Positions 16,078-23,333 of a DNA stretch of 64,000 bases are shown in pieces. The DNA lies in contig NZ_JAMTCQ010000009.1 of assembly GCF_024171895.1 (NCBI RefSeq), forward strand, positions 657,318-721,317. The letters are read 5' to 3'. Both the position numbers and the translations under genes were made by a program. The first letter of the stretch is position 1. Each line of letters opens with the position of its first letter. The notes under the pieces are model-generated. The model searched no databases, was not told the origin of the DNA, and worked only from the letters and a program-made list of their open reading frames with translations. Source of the stretch: Prauserella halophila (GTDB lineage: Bacteria; Actinomycetota; Actinomycetes; Mycobacteriales; Pseudonocardiaceae).

Positions 16078-17634
16078 TCACTGGTCCTGCGGGTCGGTGG
16101 GGATCCGGCGGCCCGCGCGTTCGGCGGCGTGGTCCCGCCACAGGGACAGCGTCAGCGACACGCACAGCCCGATCAGGATCACGGCGAACGGCGCCGCGGC
16201 GACGACCGCCGAACCCTGCAGTGTGGTGACGCCGCGTCCCAGTAGCAGGACGGCGGCGAACGCCGCCGCGAACGACCACATCAACCGCAGCGGTCTCGGC
16301 GGCTTCATTCTGCCTCCCGACGTGGTGCTGCCCAGCATGAACGATGCCGAATCCGCGGACGTGATGAACAGCAGCGCCAGCACCGGCACCAGCAGTACGA
16401 ACGCCGTCGTCGCGGCAGGCAGGCTTCCCAGTACGTCGACGGTCGCGATGGCCTTGGTGTTGCCTGCGACGTCGGAGACGTCGACGGCGCCGGTCCGCTC
16501 CCGTTGCAGAGCGGTGCCGCCGAAGACGGAGAACCAGACCACGCTCACCGCGGTCGGCACGAGCACCACTCCGGCGATGACACTGCGGATCGTGCGGCCG
16601 CGCGAAATGCGGGCGATGAACGTGCCGACGAACGGCGCCCAGCCGATCCACCACGCCCAGAAGAAAAAGATCCACTCTTGGTGCCAGGTGTCACCCGCGA
16701 CTCCCTCCGTAGCGAAGCTCATCGGGAGGAAACTGCCGACGTAATCGCGGATGCCGGCGCCGAAGGTGCCGAAGATGTCGCCGGTCGGTCCGAGAATCAG
16801 GACGAATCCGGCCAGCACGGCACACAAGGCGATGTTGACCAGGCTCAACACGCGGATACCCCGCCCCAGCCCCGTCATGGCCGAGATGGTGCTGACGGTC
16901 ATCAGCCCCGCGATGATCGCGATCTTCACGCCGTAGGACTCGGGGACGTCGAGTGCGTGTCCCAGGCCCGCGTTCAGCTCGCGGGTGCCGAGCCCGAGCG
17001 ACGTGGCGACCCCGAACAGGATCGCGAACACCGCCAGAATGTCGACGACCTTGCCGATCGGGCCGTCGGCCTTGCTGCCCAGTAGTGGTCGGAGTGCCGC
17101 GCTCACCAGCAGTTTTCGGCCGTGCCGGAAGCTGGAGTAGCCGACCGCGATCCCGACGACGGCGTAGATCGCCCACGCATGTAAACCCCAGAACAGGAAC
17201 GAGTACCGCACACCGGCAGCGGCCGCTTCGGGCGAACCCGGTGCCGCGATGCCGCCGGGCGGGTCGGCGAGGTGGATCAACGGTTCGGCCGTTCCCCAGA
17301 ACAGGAAGCTCAGGCCGACGCCTGCGCTCAGCAGCATCGCGATCCACGACACCCAGCCGAACTCCGGGCGTGTGTCGGCGGTACCGAGGCGCATGCCGCC
17401 GAACGGGCTCACGGCGAGCGCAGCCACGAACACCAGGAGTACGAGGACCGTCACCGGGTAGACGGGGCCGAAGGTGCCCACCACCAGCTGCCGGGTGGCT
17501 TCGAGCGCATCGGCCACCCGTGACGGCATCGCGAATCCGACGACGATGAACGCGACCGAGAGCACGAGCGACACGTAGAAGACCGGCCCCAGTCGCGGGT
17601 GCCCGGCCGTACTGCCCGGAGGTGCGTCACTCAT
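16078..17634 (-). CDS. BCCT-family betaine/carnitine/choline transporter
   Basis: 518 residues with about 12 membrane segments. The BCCT signature region is clear: LLSAGVGLSFLFWGTAEP near the first third, and HQEWIFFFWAWWIGWAPFVGTFIARISRGRT with the conserved Trp-rich segment that lines the substrate site. Family members take up glycine betaine, choline or carnitine with Na+ or H+ and support osmoprotection. The C-terminal regulatory tail is short. It is a single gene, convergent with the AraC/GyrI-like regulator. Confidence 0.92.
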   Translation of the reverse strand: MSDAPPGSTAGHPRLGPVFYVSLVLSVAFIVVGFAMPSRVADALEATRQLVVGTFGPVYPVTVLVLLVFVAALAVSPFGGMRLGTADTRPEFGWVSWIAMLLSAGVGLSFLFWGTAEPLIHLADPPGGIAAPGSPEAAAAGVRYSFLFWGLHAWAIYAVVGIAVGYSSFRHGRKLLVSAALRPLLGSKADGPIGKVVDILAVFAILFGVATSLGLGTRELNAGLGHALDVPESYGVKIAIIAGLMTVSTISAMTGLGRGIRVLSLVNIALCAVLAGFVLILGPTGDIFGTFGAGIRDYVGSFLPMSFATEGVAGDTWHQEWIFFFWAWWIGWAPFVGTFIARISRGRTIRSVIAGVVLVPTAVSVVWFSVFGGTALQRERTGAVDVSDVAGNTKAIATVDVLGSLPAATTAFVLLVPVLALLFITSADSASFMLGSTTSGGRMKPPRPLRLMWSFAAAFAAVLLLGRGVTTLQGSAVVAAAPFAVILIGLCVSLTLSLWRDHAAERAGRRIPTDPQDQ

Positions 17635-17736
17635 GTCGGACGAGTGTAAAGTCTCGCGGCTCTGCGAGCTGCCGTTTCGCCGATGCGGCCCGCTCGGCCC
17701 GACCTGCGGGTGATACCGACGTGGTAGCAATAAGGC

Positions 17737-17910
17737 GTGGCTGTGACATCGCGGTTGACCGACGAGCAGGAGCGTGCGCTCGCCCTGCTCGCGGAGGCCG
17801 AAGGGGTGAGCAAGCACGAGGCCGTCGTGCGGGCGATCGCCGAGGCAGCTACCAGGACCGTTCGTGACGACCGGGTGCGTGCCTTGTCGGTGAGTGGTCG
17901 TGAGCGGTAC
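17737..17910 (+). pseudogene. CopG-like antitoxin, truncated
   Basis: GTG start, then SRLTDEQERALALLAEAEGVSKHEAVVRAI...RDDRVRALSVSGRERY, the ribbon-helix-helix type antitoxin seen before Fic/Doc or PIN toxins in actinobacteria. Similarity stops at the Tyr codon ending at 17910. Beyond it the frame runs into DNA that belongs to an SMP-30 gene on the other strand. No toxin follows. The product, if made, would carry an unrelated tail. Confidence 0.6.
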
Positions 17911-17911
17911 A

Positions 17912-18055
17912 CGGGGTGCCCGCGTGAGCCGGGTCGACCCGTACGGAACGCAACAGCGCTTCGCGGGCCGACGCCCGCGCTTCCTCCTGGAAATCGGGCG
18001 CCGTGCACAGGTACAGCGTGCGGCCGTCGGCGCCGTCGGGACGGGGAGTCGTGGC
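17912..18055 (-). pseudogene. C-terminal fragment of SMP-30/gluconolactonase gene
   Basis: On the minus strand one frame reads PDGADGRTLYLCTAPDF, then EARASAREALLRSVRVDPAHAGTP. This is the characteristic C-terminus of actinobacterial SMP-30/gluconolactonase proteins, which normally end a few residues later. Only about 48 codons survive, with no start and no stop. The fragment abuts the truncated antitoxin exactly (17910/17912), marking a recombination or deletion joint. Confidence 0.6.
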
Positions 18056-18238
18056 GAACGAGCGGTGCCGGTCGTGGCCCCCACCCCTCCGTTCGTCGGT
18101 AGTAGCAAAGTAGGGAGTTCCGGGTTTTCCGGACCCCGTCGCGTCCGTGTCACCTAGGTTCGGTGATCAGCGAGCACGGATCCGTCATTCCAGGCGGCAC
18201 AGGCTCGTGGAGACAGCGCTGCCGTTCCCGGAGGAAGA

Positions 18239-19297
18239 ATGTCGACCGACCAGAACCCGAATCCCCCTCGTGGCCTATCCCGTCGGCGCATGCTCGCGGT
18301 GACGGGCGGTACCGCCGCGGCGGCCGTCGTGGGCGTGCCCGCGCTCGTCCGCGGTGGACTTCCCGAGGCCGCGGCCGCGTCGGTGCCGGAGTACCCCGGC
18401 GCCGACGACTGGGTGGCCGCCGGCTCCAACGCGCTGGGTGACACCCGTTCCAGCGTCAGCGCCGTGGTCATCCACACCACCCAGGGCAGCTACCGCGGTG
18501 CGATCAACCACATGGCCGGCGAGAACTACGCCGCCGCGCACTACGTGGTCCGGTCCTCCGACGGGCACATCACGCAGATGGTGCGCGAGAACCGCATCTC
18601 GTGGCACGCCAACGGCGCCAACGACTACTCGGTCGGCATCGAGCACGAGGGCTGGGTCTCCGAGCCCGGCCAGTTCTACACGGCCGAGCTGTACCGGGAG
18701 TCGGCGAAGCTGGTCCAGCACCTGTGCTCCGGGTGGGGAATCCCGAAGGATCGCGACCACATCATCGCCCACTCCGAGGCCCCGGGCGCCACCCACACGG
18801 ACCCGGGGTCCGGCTGGGACTGGGACTACTTCATGAAGCTCGTCCGCGGCCAGTGGGTTCCCTCCCAGCCGCCCGCACCGTGGACCGCCGCGGACTCCGG
18901 GTTCACGACCGTCTCGACGAACCGGACCGCCCCGCCGCAGACCGCGAAGACCGTGCAGCACCTGCTCAACGAGCACGGTGCGAGCCTGCAGGTCGACGGC
19001 ATATTCGGCTCGGTGTCGGCCGCCGCGGTCAAGGACTTCCAGCGGGCCAACGGGCTCTACGTCGACGGCGTCGCGGGTCCCAAGACCTTCGCGGTGCTCG
19101 TCGTGACCCGGAAGAACGGCCACAGCGGGGACGCCGCGCAGGCCGTGCAGGCCGGTCTGAACAAGTACGGCGCCCGGCTCCGCGAGGACGGTGCCTTCGG
19201 TCCGGTGACCGCCGAGTCCGTGGAGGAGTTCCAGACCGCCAACGGCCTGTACGTCGACGGTGTCGTCGGGCCGCAGACGTGGGAGTGGATCGCCTGA
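18239..19297 (+). CDS. Tat-exported N-acetylmuramoyl-L-alanine amidase with two peptidoglycan-binding domains
   Basis: 352 residues. A twin-arginine signal (LSRRRMLAVTGGTAAAAVVG) ends near residue 45. An Amidase_2 domain follows (about 60-200) with zinc ligands in VVIHTTQGS and HSEAPGATHTDPG and a central SVGIEHEG. Two PG_binding_1 repeats close the protein, each ending FQxANGLYVDGVxGPxT (about 220-280 and 290-352). It cleaves the bond between muramic acid and the stem peptide, in wall turnover or as a lytic enzyme. A GGAGGAAG ribosome site precedes the ATG, and a long terminator hairpin follows. Confidence 0.92.
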   Translation: MSTDQNPNPPRGLSRRRMLAVTGGTAAAAVVGVPALVRGGLPEAAAASVPEYPGADDWVAAGSNALGDTRSSVSAVVIHTTQGSYRGAINHMAGENYAAAHYVVRSSDGHITQMVRENRISWHANGANDYSVGIEHEGWVSEPGQFYTAELYRESAKLVQHLCSGWGIPKDRDHIIAHSEAPGATHTDPGSGWDWDYFMKLVRGQWVPSQPPAPWTAADSGFTTVSTNRTAPPQTAKTVQHLLNEHGASLQVDGIFGSVSAAAVKDFQRANGLYVDGVAGPKTFAVLVVTRKNGHSGDAAQAVQAGLNKYGARLREDGAFGPVTAESVEEFQTANGLYVDGVVGPQTWEWIA

Positions 19298-19329
19298 TCG
19301 GTCGCTGACCACCTGCCTGTCACCGAACC

Positions 19330-19367
19330 AGCGCCGTGTCCGGGGTTTCCGCCCCGGACACGGCGCT
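19330..19367. terminator. Bidirectional rho-independent-type hairpin after amidase gene
   Basis: A perfect 16-bp inverted repeat (19330-19345 with 19352-19367) around a TTTCCG loop lies 33 bases after the amidase stop, between convergent genes. No T-run follows, as usual for actinomycete terminators. Confidence 0.8.
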
Positions 19368-19451
19368 GTGCTGTGTCCAGCCGTGCCGTGCGGCGTCGTG
19401 CTGTGTGACGCCGTTCGTGCGGTGGCCGGCTCTTCGTGCGGAGCGGGCCGA

Positions 19452-19949
19452 TCAGGTGCGCGGTTGCCAGCGCTTCCAGACGGCGGTGCCTGCGGCGCGC
19501 AGTTTGCCGCCGTGGTGGATCTCGCAGACCACGGTCATCTCCGGTTCGTCGATCGCCGTCAGCTCGGCGGTGATCTCCAGCGGCTCGTCGAGCGGAGTCG
19601 GCCTGCGGAACTTCACGTCGAGGCCCGCGGTGACGTAGGCCAGGTGTTGCCCGGGAGCAGGCTTCCAGTCGCGGCGGTCGGCCTCGAGCATGACGGCTGC
19701 GGCGCCGTGGCAGTCCAGTACCGTCGAGATGATTCCGCCGTTGAGGTAGCCGCCCCCGTTGTCGTGCTGCGGCCAGGGCGTGAACGTCGCGCGAACGACG
19801 CCGCCGATCTCGAAGCTGCTCAGCCCGAGGCCGTCAGGGTTGGCGGGCCCGCACCCGAAGCACTTCATCTCGGGGAACAGCAGCTGCTGGATGCTCGGAC
19901 CGCGGGTCTCGTCGGTGGCCGCGGCCTCGGTGCTCGTGGCGTTCGTCAT
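19452..19949 (-). CDS. PaaI-type hotdog-fold thioesterase
   Basis: 165 residues of the 4HBT/PaaI family: CFGCGPANPDGLGL at the start, GGGYLNGGIISTVLDCHGAAAVM containing the hotdog helix with its Gly-Gly and Asp/His catalytic region, and a final KFRRPTPLDEPLEI strand set. Likely hydrolyses an acyl-CoA in the cytosol; the substrate is unknown. It is convergent with the amidase gene and divergent from the short Pro/Gly-rich gene. Confidence 0.85.
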   Translation of the reverse strand: MTNATSTEAAATDETRGPSIQQLLFPEMKCFGCGPANPDGLGLSSFEIGGVVRATFTPWPQHDNGGGYLNGGIISTVLDCHGAAAVMLEADRRDWKPAPGQHLAYVTAGLDVKFRRPTPLDEPLEITAELTAIDEPEMTVVCEIHHGGKLRAAGTAVWKRWQPRT

Positions 19950-20022
19950 GGTCGAGGTCTACCGTCGGCGGTGAGCCGGTCGCGACCGGCCTGCTGACGA
20001 TGTGAGTCAGGAGACACTCGCC

Positions 20023-20490
20023 ATGCCCGAACCTTGCATGCCCGAACCGGACAGGAACACCGAATCTGATAGCCGTGCCGGAGACGACCGGCGTCCGCGA
20101 GTCGACCGGCTGCCCGGGCTCGACGGGACCACGGGGTTCGACTGGCTGCCAGGGATCGACGAAAACCCGGCGCGGGAAGGACGTCCCGGCGAGACGGGGC
20201 AGCCCGGGCGGCAGCAGCCAGGGCGACCGCAGCCGGACCAGCCGCTGCCAGGGCAACCGCTGCCAGGGCAACCGCTGCCAGGCCAGCAGCGACCCGGTTC
20301 CGACCTGCCGCCCGATCACCCCGGCCACCAGGAGCTGTTCCCACGGCGTCGTAAGCCCGACGGTGCGGCCGATCAGTATCCCCACGAGACGCCGTATCCC
20401 CATGAGACGCCGAGGCGCTACCCCGGTGGCGGAGCCCGTATCGAGGGTGTGCCGGACGCGCCGACCCGGCGCACGCCCGGCGAGCAGTGA
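20023..20490 (+). CDS. Hydrophilic Pro/Gly-rich hypothetical protein with LPGQP repeats
   Basis: 155 residues from the ATG preceded by AGGAG; a GTG at 20002 could add seven. Composition is dominated by Pro, Gly, Asp, Arg and Gln, with three LPGQP repeats and a doubled YPHETP motif. No domain, signal or membrane helix. The opposite strand is also open, so coding is uncertain; the polar composition and ribosome site favour the plus strand. If real, it is intrinsically disordered and of unknown role. Confidence 0.4.
   Translation: MPEPCMPEPDRNTESDSRAGDDRRPRVDRLPGLDGTTGFDWLPGIDENPAREGRPGETGQPGRQQPGRPQPDQPLPGQPLPGQPLPGQQRPGSDLPPDHPGHQELFPRRRKPDGAADQYPHETPYPHETPRRYPGGGARIEGVPDAPTRRTPGEQ
20242..20286. 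repeat. Three 15-bp tandem repeats
   Basis: Three units of CCGCTGCCAGGGCAA (third unit with two changes) encode LPGQP repeats in the hypothetical Pro/Gly-rich protein. Confidence 0.85.
20377..20412. repeat. Two 18-bp tandem repeats
   Basis: TATCCCCACGAGACGCCG is repeated immediately with one C-to-T change. It encodes the doubled YPHETP of the hypothetical protein. Confidence 0.85.
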
Positions 20491-20574
20491 CCGCGGCGGG
20501 CCGGCCATGGCCGCCCGGGAGTGTCCGGAGCCGGCCGGATCCCGCTGCGTGGATCGGCGGGCAGGCGCGTCCGA

Positions 20575-21135
20575 TCAGGGGTGCTGGGCCCCTGCCAGCA
20601 CCGCGAGGACGTGGACGTCGGTCCGCACGCCGTCGACGGTCACCGCTTCGCGGCACGTGACTTCGCGGACGAAGCCGATCGCCTCGTAGGCCGCCCTCTC
20701 GCGGACATGACACGCCGCCACCCGGGTCTCGACCCGGTGCAGCTCGGCCTCGTCGAGCGCGTACCCGAGCAGCAGCCGGGCGGCCTCGTGACGGTGGCCG
20801 TCGCGGTACGGGCCGAGCAGCCCGAGGCGGAACCGGCACGAGGCGTTGTCCCGGTCGAGGTCGGCCAGCACCGCCTCGCCGATGAACGCCCCGGTCGCCC
20901 GGTCCACGACGGCCAGGTCGATCCGGTCGCCGAGCCTCCCGCACGAGCCGTACCACTCCTGGGCCGCCGTCAGGTCGTCGAGTTCGGGGACGCCTGCGCC
21001 GCGGCCGGGGCACCACGTGAGTGTCTCCTCGCGGAGCAGAGCGACGAGCCCGGGCGCGTCGGCGGGCAGCGCCGGGCGCAACTGCACCAGCTCGCCGCTG
21101 CGGATGGGCTTGTGGACGAACGTCGCTGCCGTCAT
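20575..21135 (-). CDS. GNAT-family N-acetyltransferase
   Basis: 186 residues of the RimJ/RimL-like GNAT group: RPALPADAPGLVALL at the start, VVDRATGAFIGEAVLADLDRDNASCRFRLGLLGPYRDGHRHEA (beta4 and acetyl-CoA pyrophosphate loop) and ACHVRERAAYEAIGFVRE (the N-x-x-x-x-x-x-Y-x-x-x-GF-type C-terminal motif). Acceptor unknown. It follows the small membrane protein gene by 21 bases on the same strand and is probably cotranscribed. Confidence 0.85.
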   Translation of the reverse strand: MTAATFVHKPIRSGELVQLRPALPADAPGLVALLREETLTWCPGRGAGVPELDDLTAAQEWYGSCGRLGDRIDLAVVDRATGAFIGEAVLADLDRDNASCRFRLGLLGPYRDGHRHEAARLLLGYALDEAELHRVETRVAACHVRERAAYEAIGFVREVTCREAVTVDGVRTDVHVLAVLAGAQHP

Positions 21136-21156
21136 CGGTTCCCGCAGGCCGCCGGA

Positions 21157-21465
21157 TCAGTGCGGCTGGGTCTGCCTGCGGTGGCCCTTGGCGGTGTAGT
21201 ACAGCACGGCACCGGCGAGTCCGATGATCATCACGAACGCGGTGCTGCCGACGACGAGGGCCTGTGTGAACGCGTCCCAGGGGGCGGAGGCCGCCTGCCG
21301 TTTCTCCTCCTGATCCGCGAATGCGGGCATCGTTCCGGCCAGTAGTGAGCCGAGCACGGTGAGTACCGACAGCGTCGCGGCGGCGGTCGCGCGCCGCAGC
21401 CGCCTGCCGGTCCCGATCGTGGACTCGGTACGGAAATCGTTGGTACGTACGGCGATTCGGCTCAT
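21157..21465 (-). CDS. Small exported membrane protein of unknown function
   Basis: 102 residues with a signal-peptide-like segment (LSVLTVLGSLLAGTMPAFADQ, possible cleavage near residue 51) and a second helix (FVMIIGLAGAVLYYTAKG) close to the C-terminus, ending in a basic tail. It would be a single-pass envelope protein with a short Lys/Glu-rich extracytoplasmic part. A strong AGGAGGGAG site sets the ATG. No family recognised. Confidence 0.7.
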   Translation of the reverse strand: MSRIAVRTNDFRTESTIGTGRRLRRATAAATLSVLTVLGSLLAGTMPAFADQEEKRQAASAPWDAFTQALVVGSTAFVMIIGLAGAVLYYTAKGHRRQTQPH

Positions 21466-21565
21466 GCGCACTCCCTCCTGCTGCTGTCGGATACCCCTGC
21501 AACGCCGCGCGACACCGGAAAGTTGCCGAATGCCGCGCTCGTCACAGGGCACGGATGAGACGGGG

Positions 21566-21868
21566 TCAGGAGGTCTCCGTGATGGCGTCCACGGCACCGT
21601 CGATTTCGGCTGCCAGTGAGACGTCCTTCTCCGTGAGCCCGCCGGCACTGTGTGTGCTCAGTGAGAAACGTAGCGTGCGCCAGCGGATGTCGATATCCGG
21701 GTGATGGTCTGCGCTTTCGGCCAGCTCGGCGACCCGGTTCACGGCCTCGATCGCGCGGGGGAAGCTCGGCAGCTTCGTCTCGCGGACGATCGCGTCGCCG
21801 TCGCGGTGCCAGTTCGGAAGGTGTTCGAGTGCAGTCTGGATGCGGTCATCGGTGAGTAGCTCCGTCAT
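21566..21868 (-). CDS. 4a-hydroxytetrahydrobiopterin dehydratase (pterin carbinolamine dehydratase)
   Basis: 100 residues, the full PCD/DCoH length. The active-site pattern HHPDIDIRW is present, preceded by ESAD, and the C-terminal THSAGGLTEKDVSLAAEID segment matches. The enzyme dehydrates 4a-hydroxytetrahydrobiopterin in pterin recycling; many bacterial copies have other or unknown pterin roles. Single gene, 97 bases after the small membrane protein gene on the same strand. Confidence 0.92.
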   Translation of the reverse strand: MTELLTDDRIQTALEHLPNWHRDGDAIVRETKLPSFPRAIEAVNRVAELAESADHHPDIDIRWRTLRFSLSTHSAGGLTEKDVSLAAEIDGAVDAITETS

Positions 21869-21930
21869 GTGTCCATGGTGGTGCCCGGCGGGGTAGGCTG
21901 CATATCCGCAGTCGGGCGCGTCGGCCGTGT

Positions 21931-22050
21931 CACCGTGTCGAGATCGCACCGTGTCGAGATCACGACATCGAGATCGCACGGTGTCGAGACCACACGGTGT
22001 CGAGATCGCACGGTGTCGAGACCACAGGGTTTCGGAATCACGGTGTCGAG
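21931..22050. repeat. About seven 16-bp tandem repeats ahead of the TPP riboswitch
   Basis: Units of the form CACGGTGTCGAGATCG repeat in phase at 21931, 21947, (21963, shorter and degraded), 21977, 21993, 22009 and 22025, and a last partial copy runs to 22050. Alternate units end ATCG or ACCA. The array ends where the riboswitch P1 stem begins, so it lies in or just before the mRNA leader. Confidence 0.8.
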
Positions 22051-22155
22051 GTGCCCGCAGCCACGGGAGTCCGGTGAACCGGCCGGACTGAGAGGTGGGC
22101 GCCGAGCCCACGACCGTTCGCACCTGATCCGGGTCATGCCGGCGCAGGGAGGCAT
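22051..22155 (+). promoter_or_regulatory. TPP (THI-element) riboswitch
   Basis: All core THI elements are present in order: ACGGGAGTCC, GGACTGAGAGG (the CUGAGA pyrimidine-sensor), CACCTGATCCGGGTCATGCCGGCG (the CCUGAUCYGGRUAAUGCC pyrophosphate-sensor with one change) and CAGGGAGG. A P1 stem can form between GTGCC at 22051 and GGCAT at 22151. It lies about 95 bases before the first gene of a thiamine-type ABC importer, which it should repress when TPP is plentiful. Confidence 0.95.
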
Positions 22156-22250
22156 GCTCCGCTCGAGCCGTTCCTACGTCGAGCAGCCTGCCCTCCTCAT
22201 CGCCTTCGATCGCGGGCAGGCGCGGCGAACGGTGTCGATGAGGAGAGCCG

Positions 22251-23333
22251 ATGTTGCCGCGCCGTTCGAGTCAGCTGACCGCACTTGCCGCTACCGCCCT
22301 GTTCGTCACCGGATGCACGTTGGTCGGGGGTGACGACGAGCCTTCGGCGAAGACGGTGACACTCGCCACACACGATTCGTTCGCCGTTCCGCAGCAGGTG
22401 CTCGACGATTTCGAGTCCCGCTCGGGAATCCGGATCGAGGTGCTCAACCAGGGCGATGCCGGGGCGCTGGCGAACAAGCTCGTGCTGACGAAGGCCGACC
22501 CGGTGGCCGATGTCGCCTACGGGATCGACTCGACGTTCGCCTCCCGCACGCTCGCCGAGGACGTGTTCGCCCCGTACGACGCTCCCGCCGCCTCCGAGGG
22601 GCCGCAGCGTTACGCGCTCGACGACGCGGGCGACCACGGCTCCGGTGACGGCGAGGGCGGCAACCGGCTGACGGCCGTGGACGTCGGTGACGTGTGCGTC
22701 AACATCGACACCGAGTGGTTCGCCTCCCACGATGTGCCCGAACCGCGCACGTTCGCCGATCTGGCCCGCCCGCGCTACAGCGAGCTGCTGGTGACCCCGA
22801 GTCCGGCGACCTCCTCGCCGGGGCTGGCGTTCCTGCTCGCGACCGTCGCGGCCGAGGGCGAGGACGGCTGGCAGGACTACTGGCGCAAGCTCGAGGAAGG
22901 CGGGGCGCAGTTCGTGAGTGGCTGGACGGAGGCCTACACACAGGAGTTCTCCGGGTCGTCCGGCGAGGGGCCCCGTCCGATCGTCGTGTCGTACGCGTCG
23001 TCGCCCGCCGCCGAGATCGGCGACGACGGCGAGCCGCGCACGAAGGCACTGCTGGACACCTGCTACCGGCAGGTCGAGTACGCGGGTGTGCTCGCGGGCA
23101 CCGAACGTCCCGACGCGGCGCGCACGGTCGTCGACTTCCTGCTCTCGCCGGAGTTCCAGCGCACGGTTCCGGAGAACATGTACGTCTACCCGGCCAGGTC
23201 CGACGTCGACCTGCCCGGCTCGTGGCAGCAGGCCGCTCCGCTGCCGGACGACCCGGCGCAGTTGCCCGCCGACGAGGTCAGCGCGGGCCGGCAGCAGTGG
23301 ATCAAGCAGTGGCGCGAGCTGTCCGAGGGCTGA
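22251..23333 (+). CDS. Thiamine-type ABC transporter substrate-binding lipoprotein
   Basis: 360 residues with a lipoprotein signal (TALFVTGC, Cys22) and the fold of TbpA/ThiB-type binding proteins: TVTLATHDSFAVPQQVLDDFESRSG at the start, VADVAYGIDSTF, the MNIDT-like VNIDTEWF region, and WTEAYTQEFSG. It captures thiamine or a derivative outside the membrane. First gene of a three-gene importer operon behind a TPP riboswitch. ATG with GAGGAGAG upstream. Confidence 0.88.
   Translation: MLPRRSSQLTALAATALFVTGCTLVGGDDEPSAKTVTLATHDSFAVPQQVLDDFESRSGIRIEVLNQGDAGALANKLVLTKADPVADVAYGIDSTFASRTLAEDVFAPYDAPAASEGPQRYALDDAGDHGSGDGEGGNRLTAVDVGDVCVNIDTEWFASHDVPEPRTFADLARPRYSELLVTPSPATSSPGLAFLLATVAAEGEDGWQDYWRKLEEGGAQFVSGWTEAYTQEFSGSSGEGPRPIVVSYASSPAAEIGDDGEPRTKALLDTCYRQVEYAGVLAGTERPDAARTVVDFLLSPEFQRTVPENMYVYPARSDVDLPGSWQQAAPLPDDPAQLPADEVSAGRQQWIKQWRELSEG

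Noticed and set aside
19834-20508. Minus-strand frame across the Pro/Gly-rich gene
   Set aside because: Its Trp/Leu repeats are the complement of the plus-strand LPGQP repeats and it overlaps the thioesterase gene out of frame.
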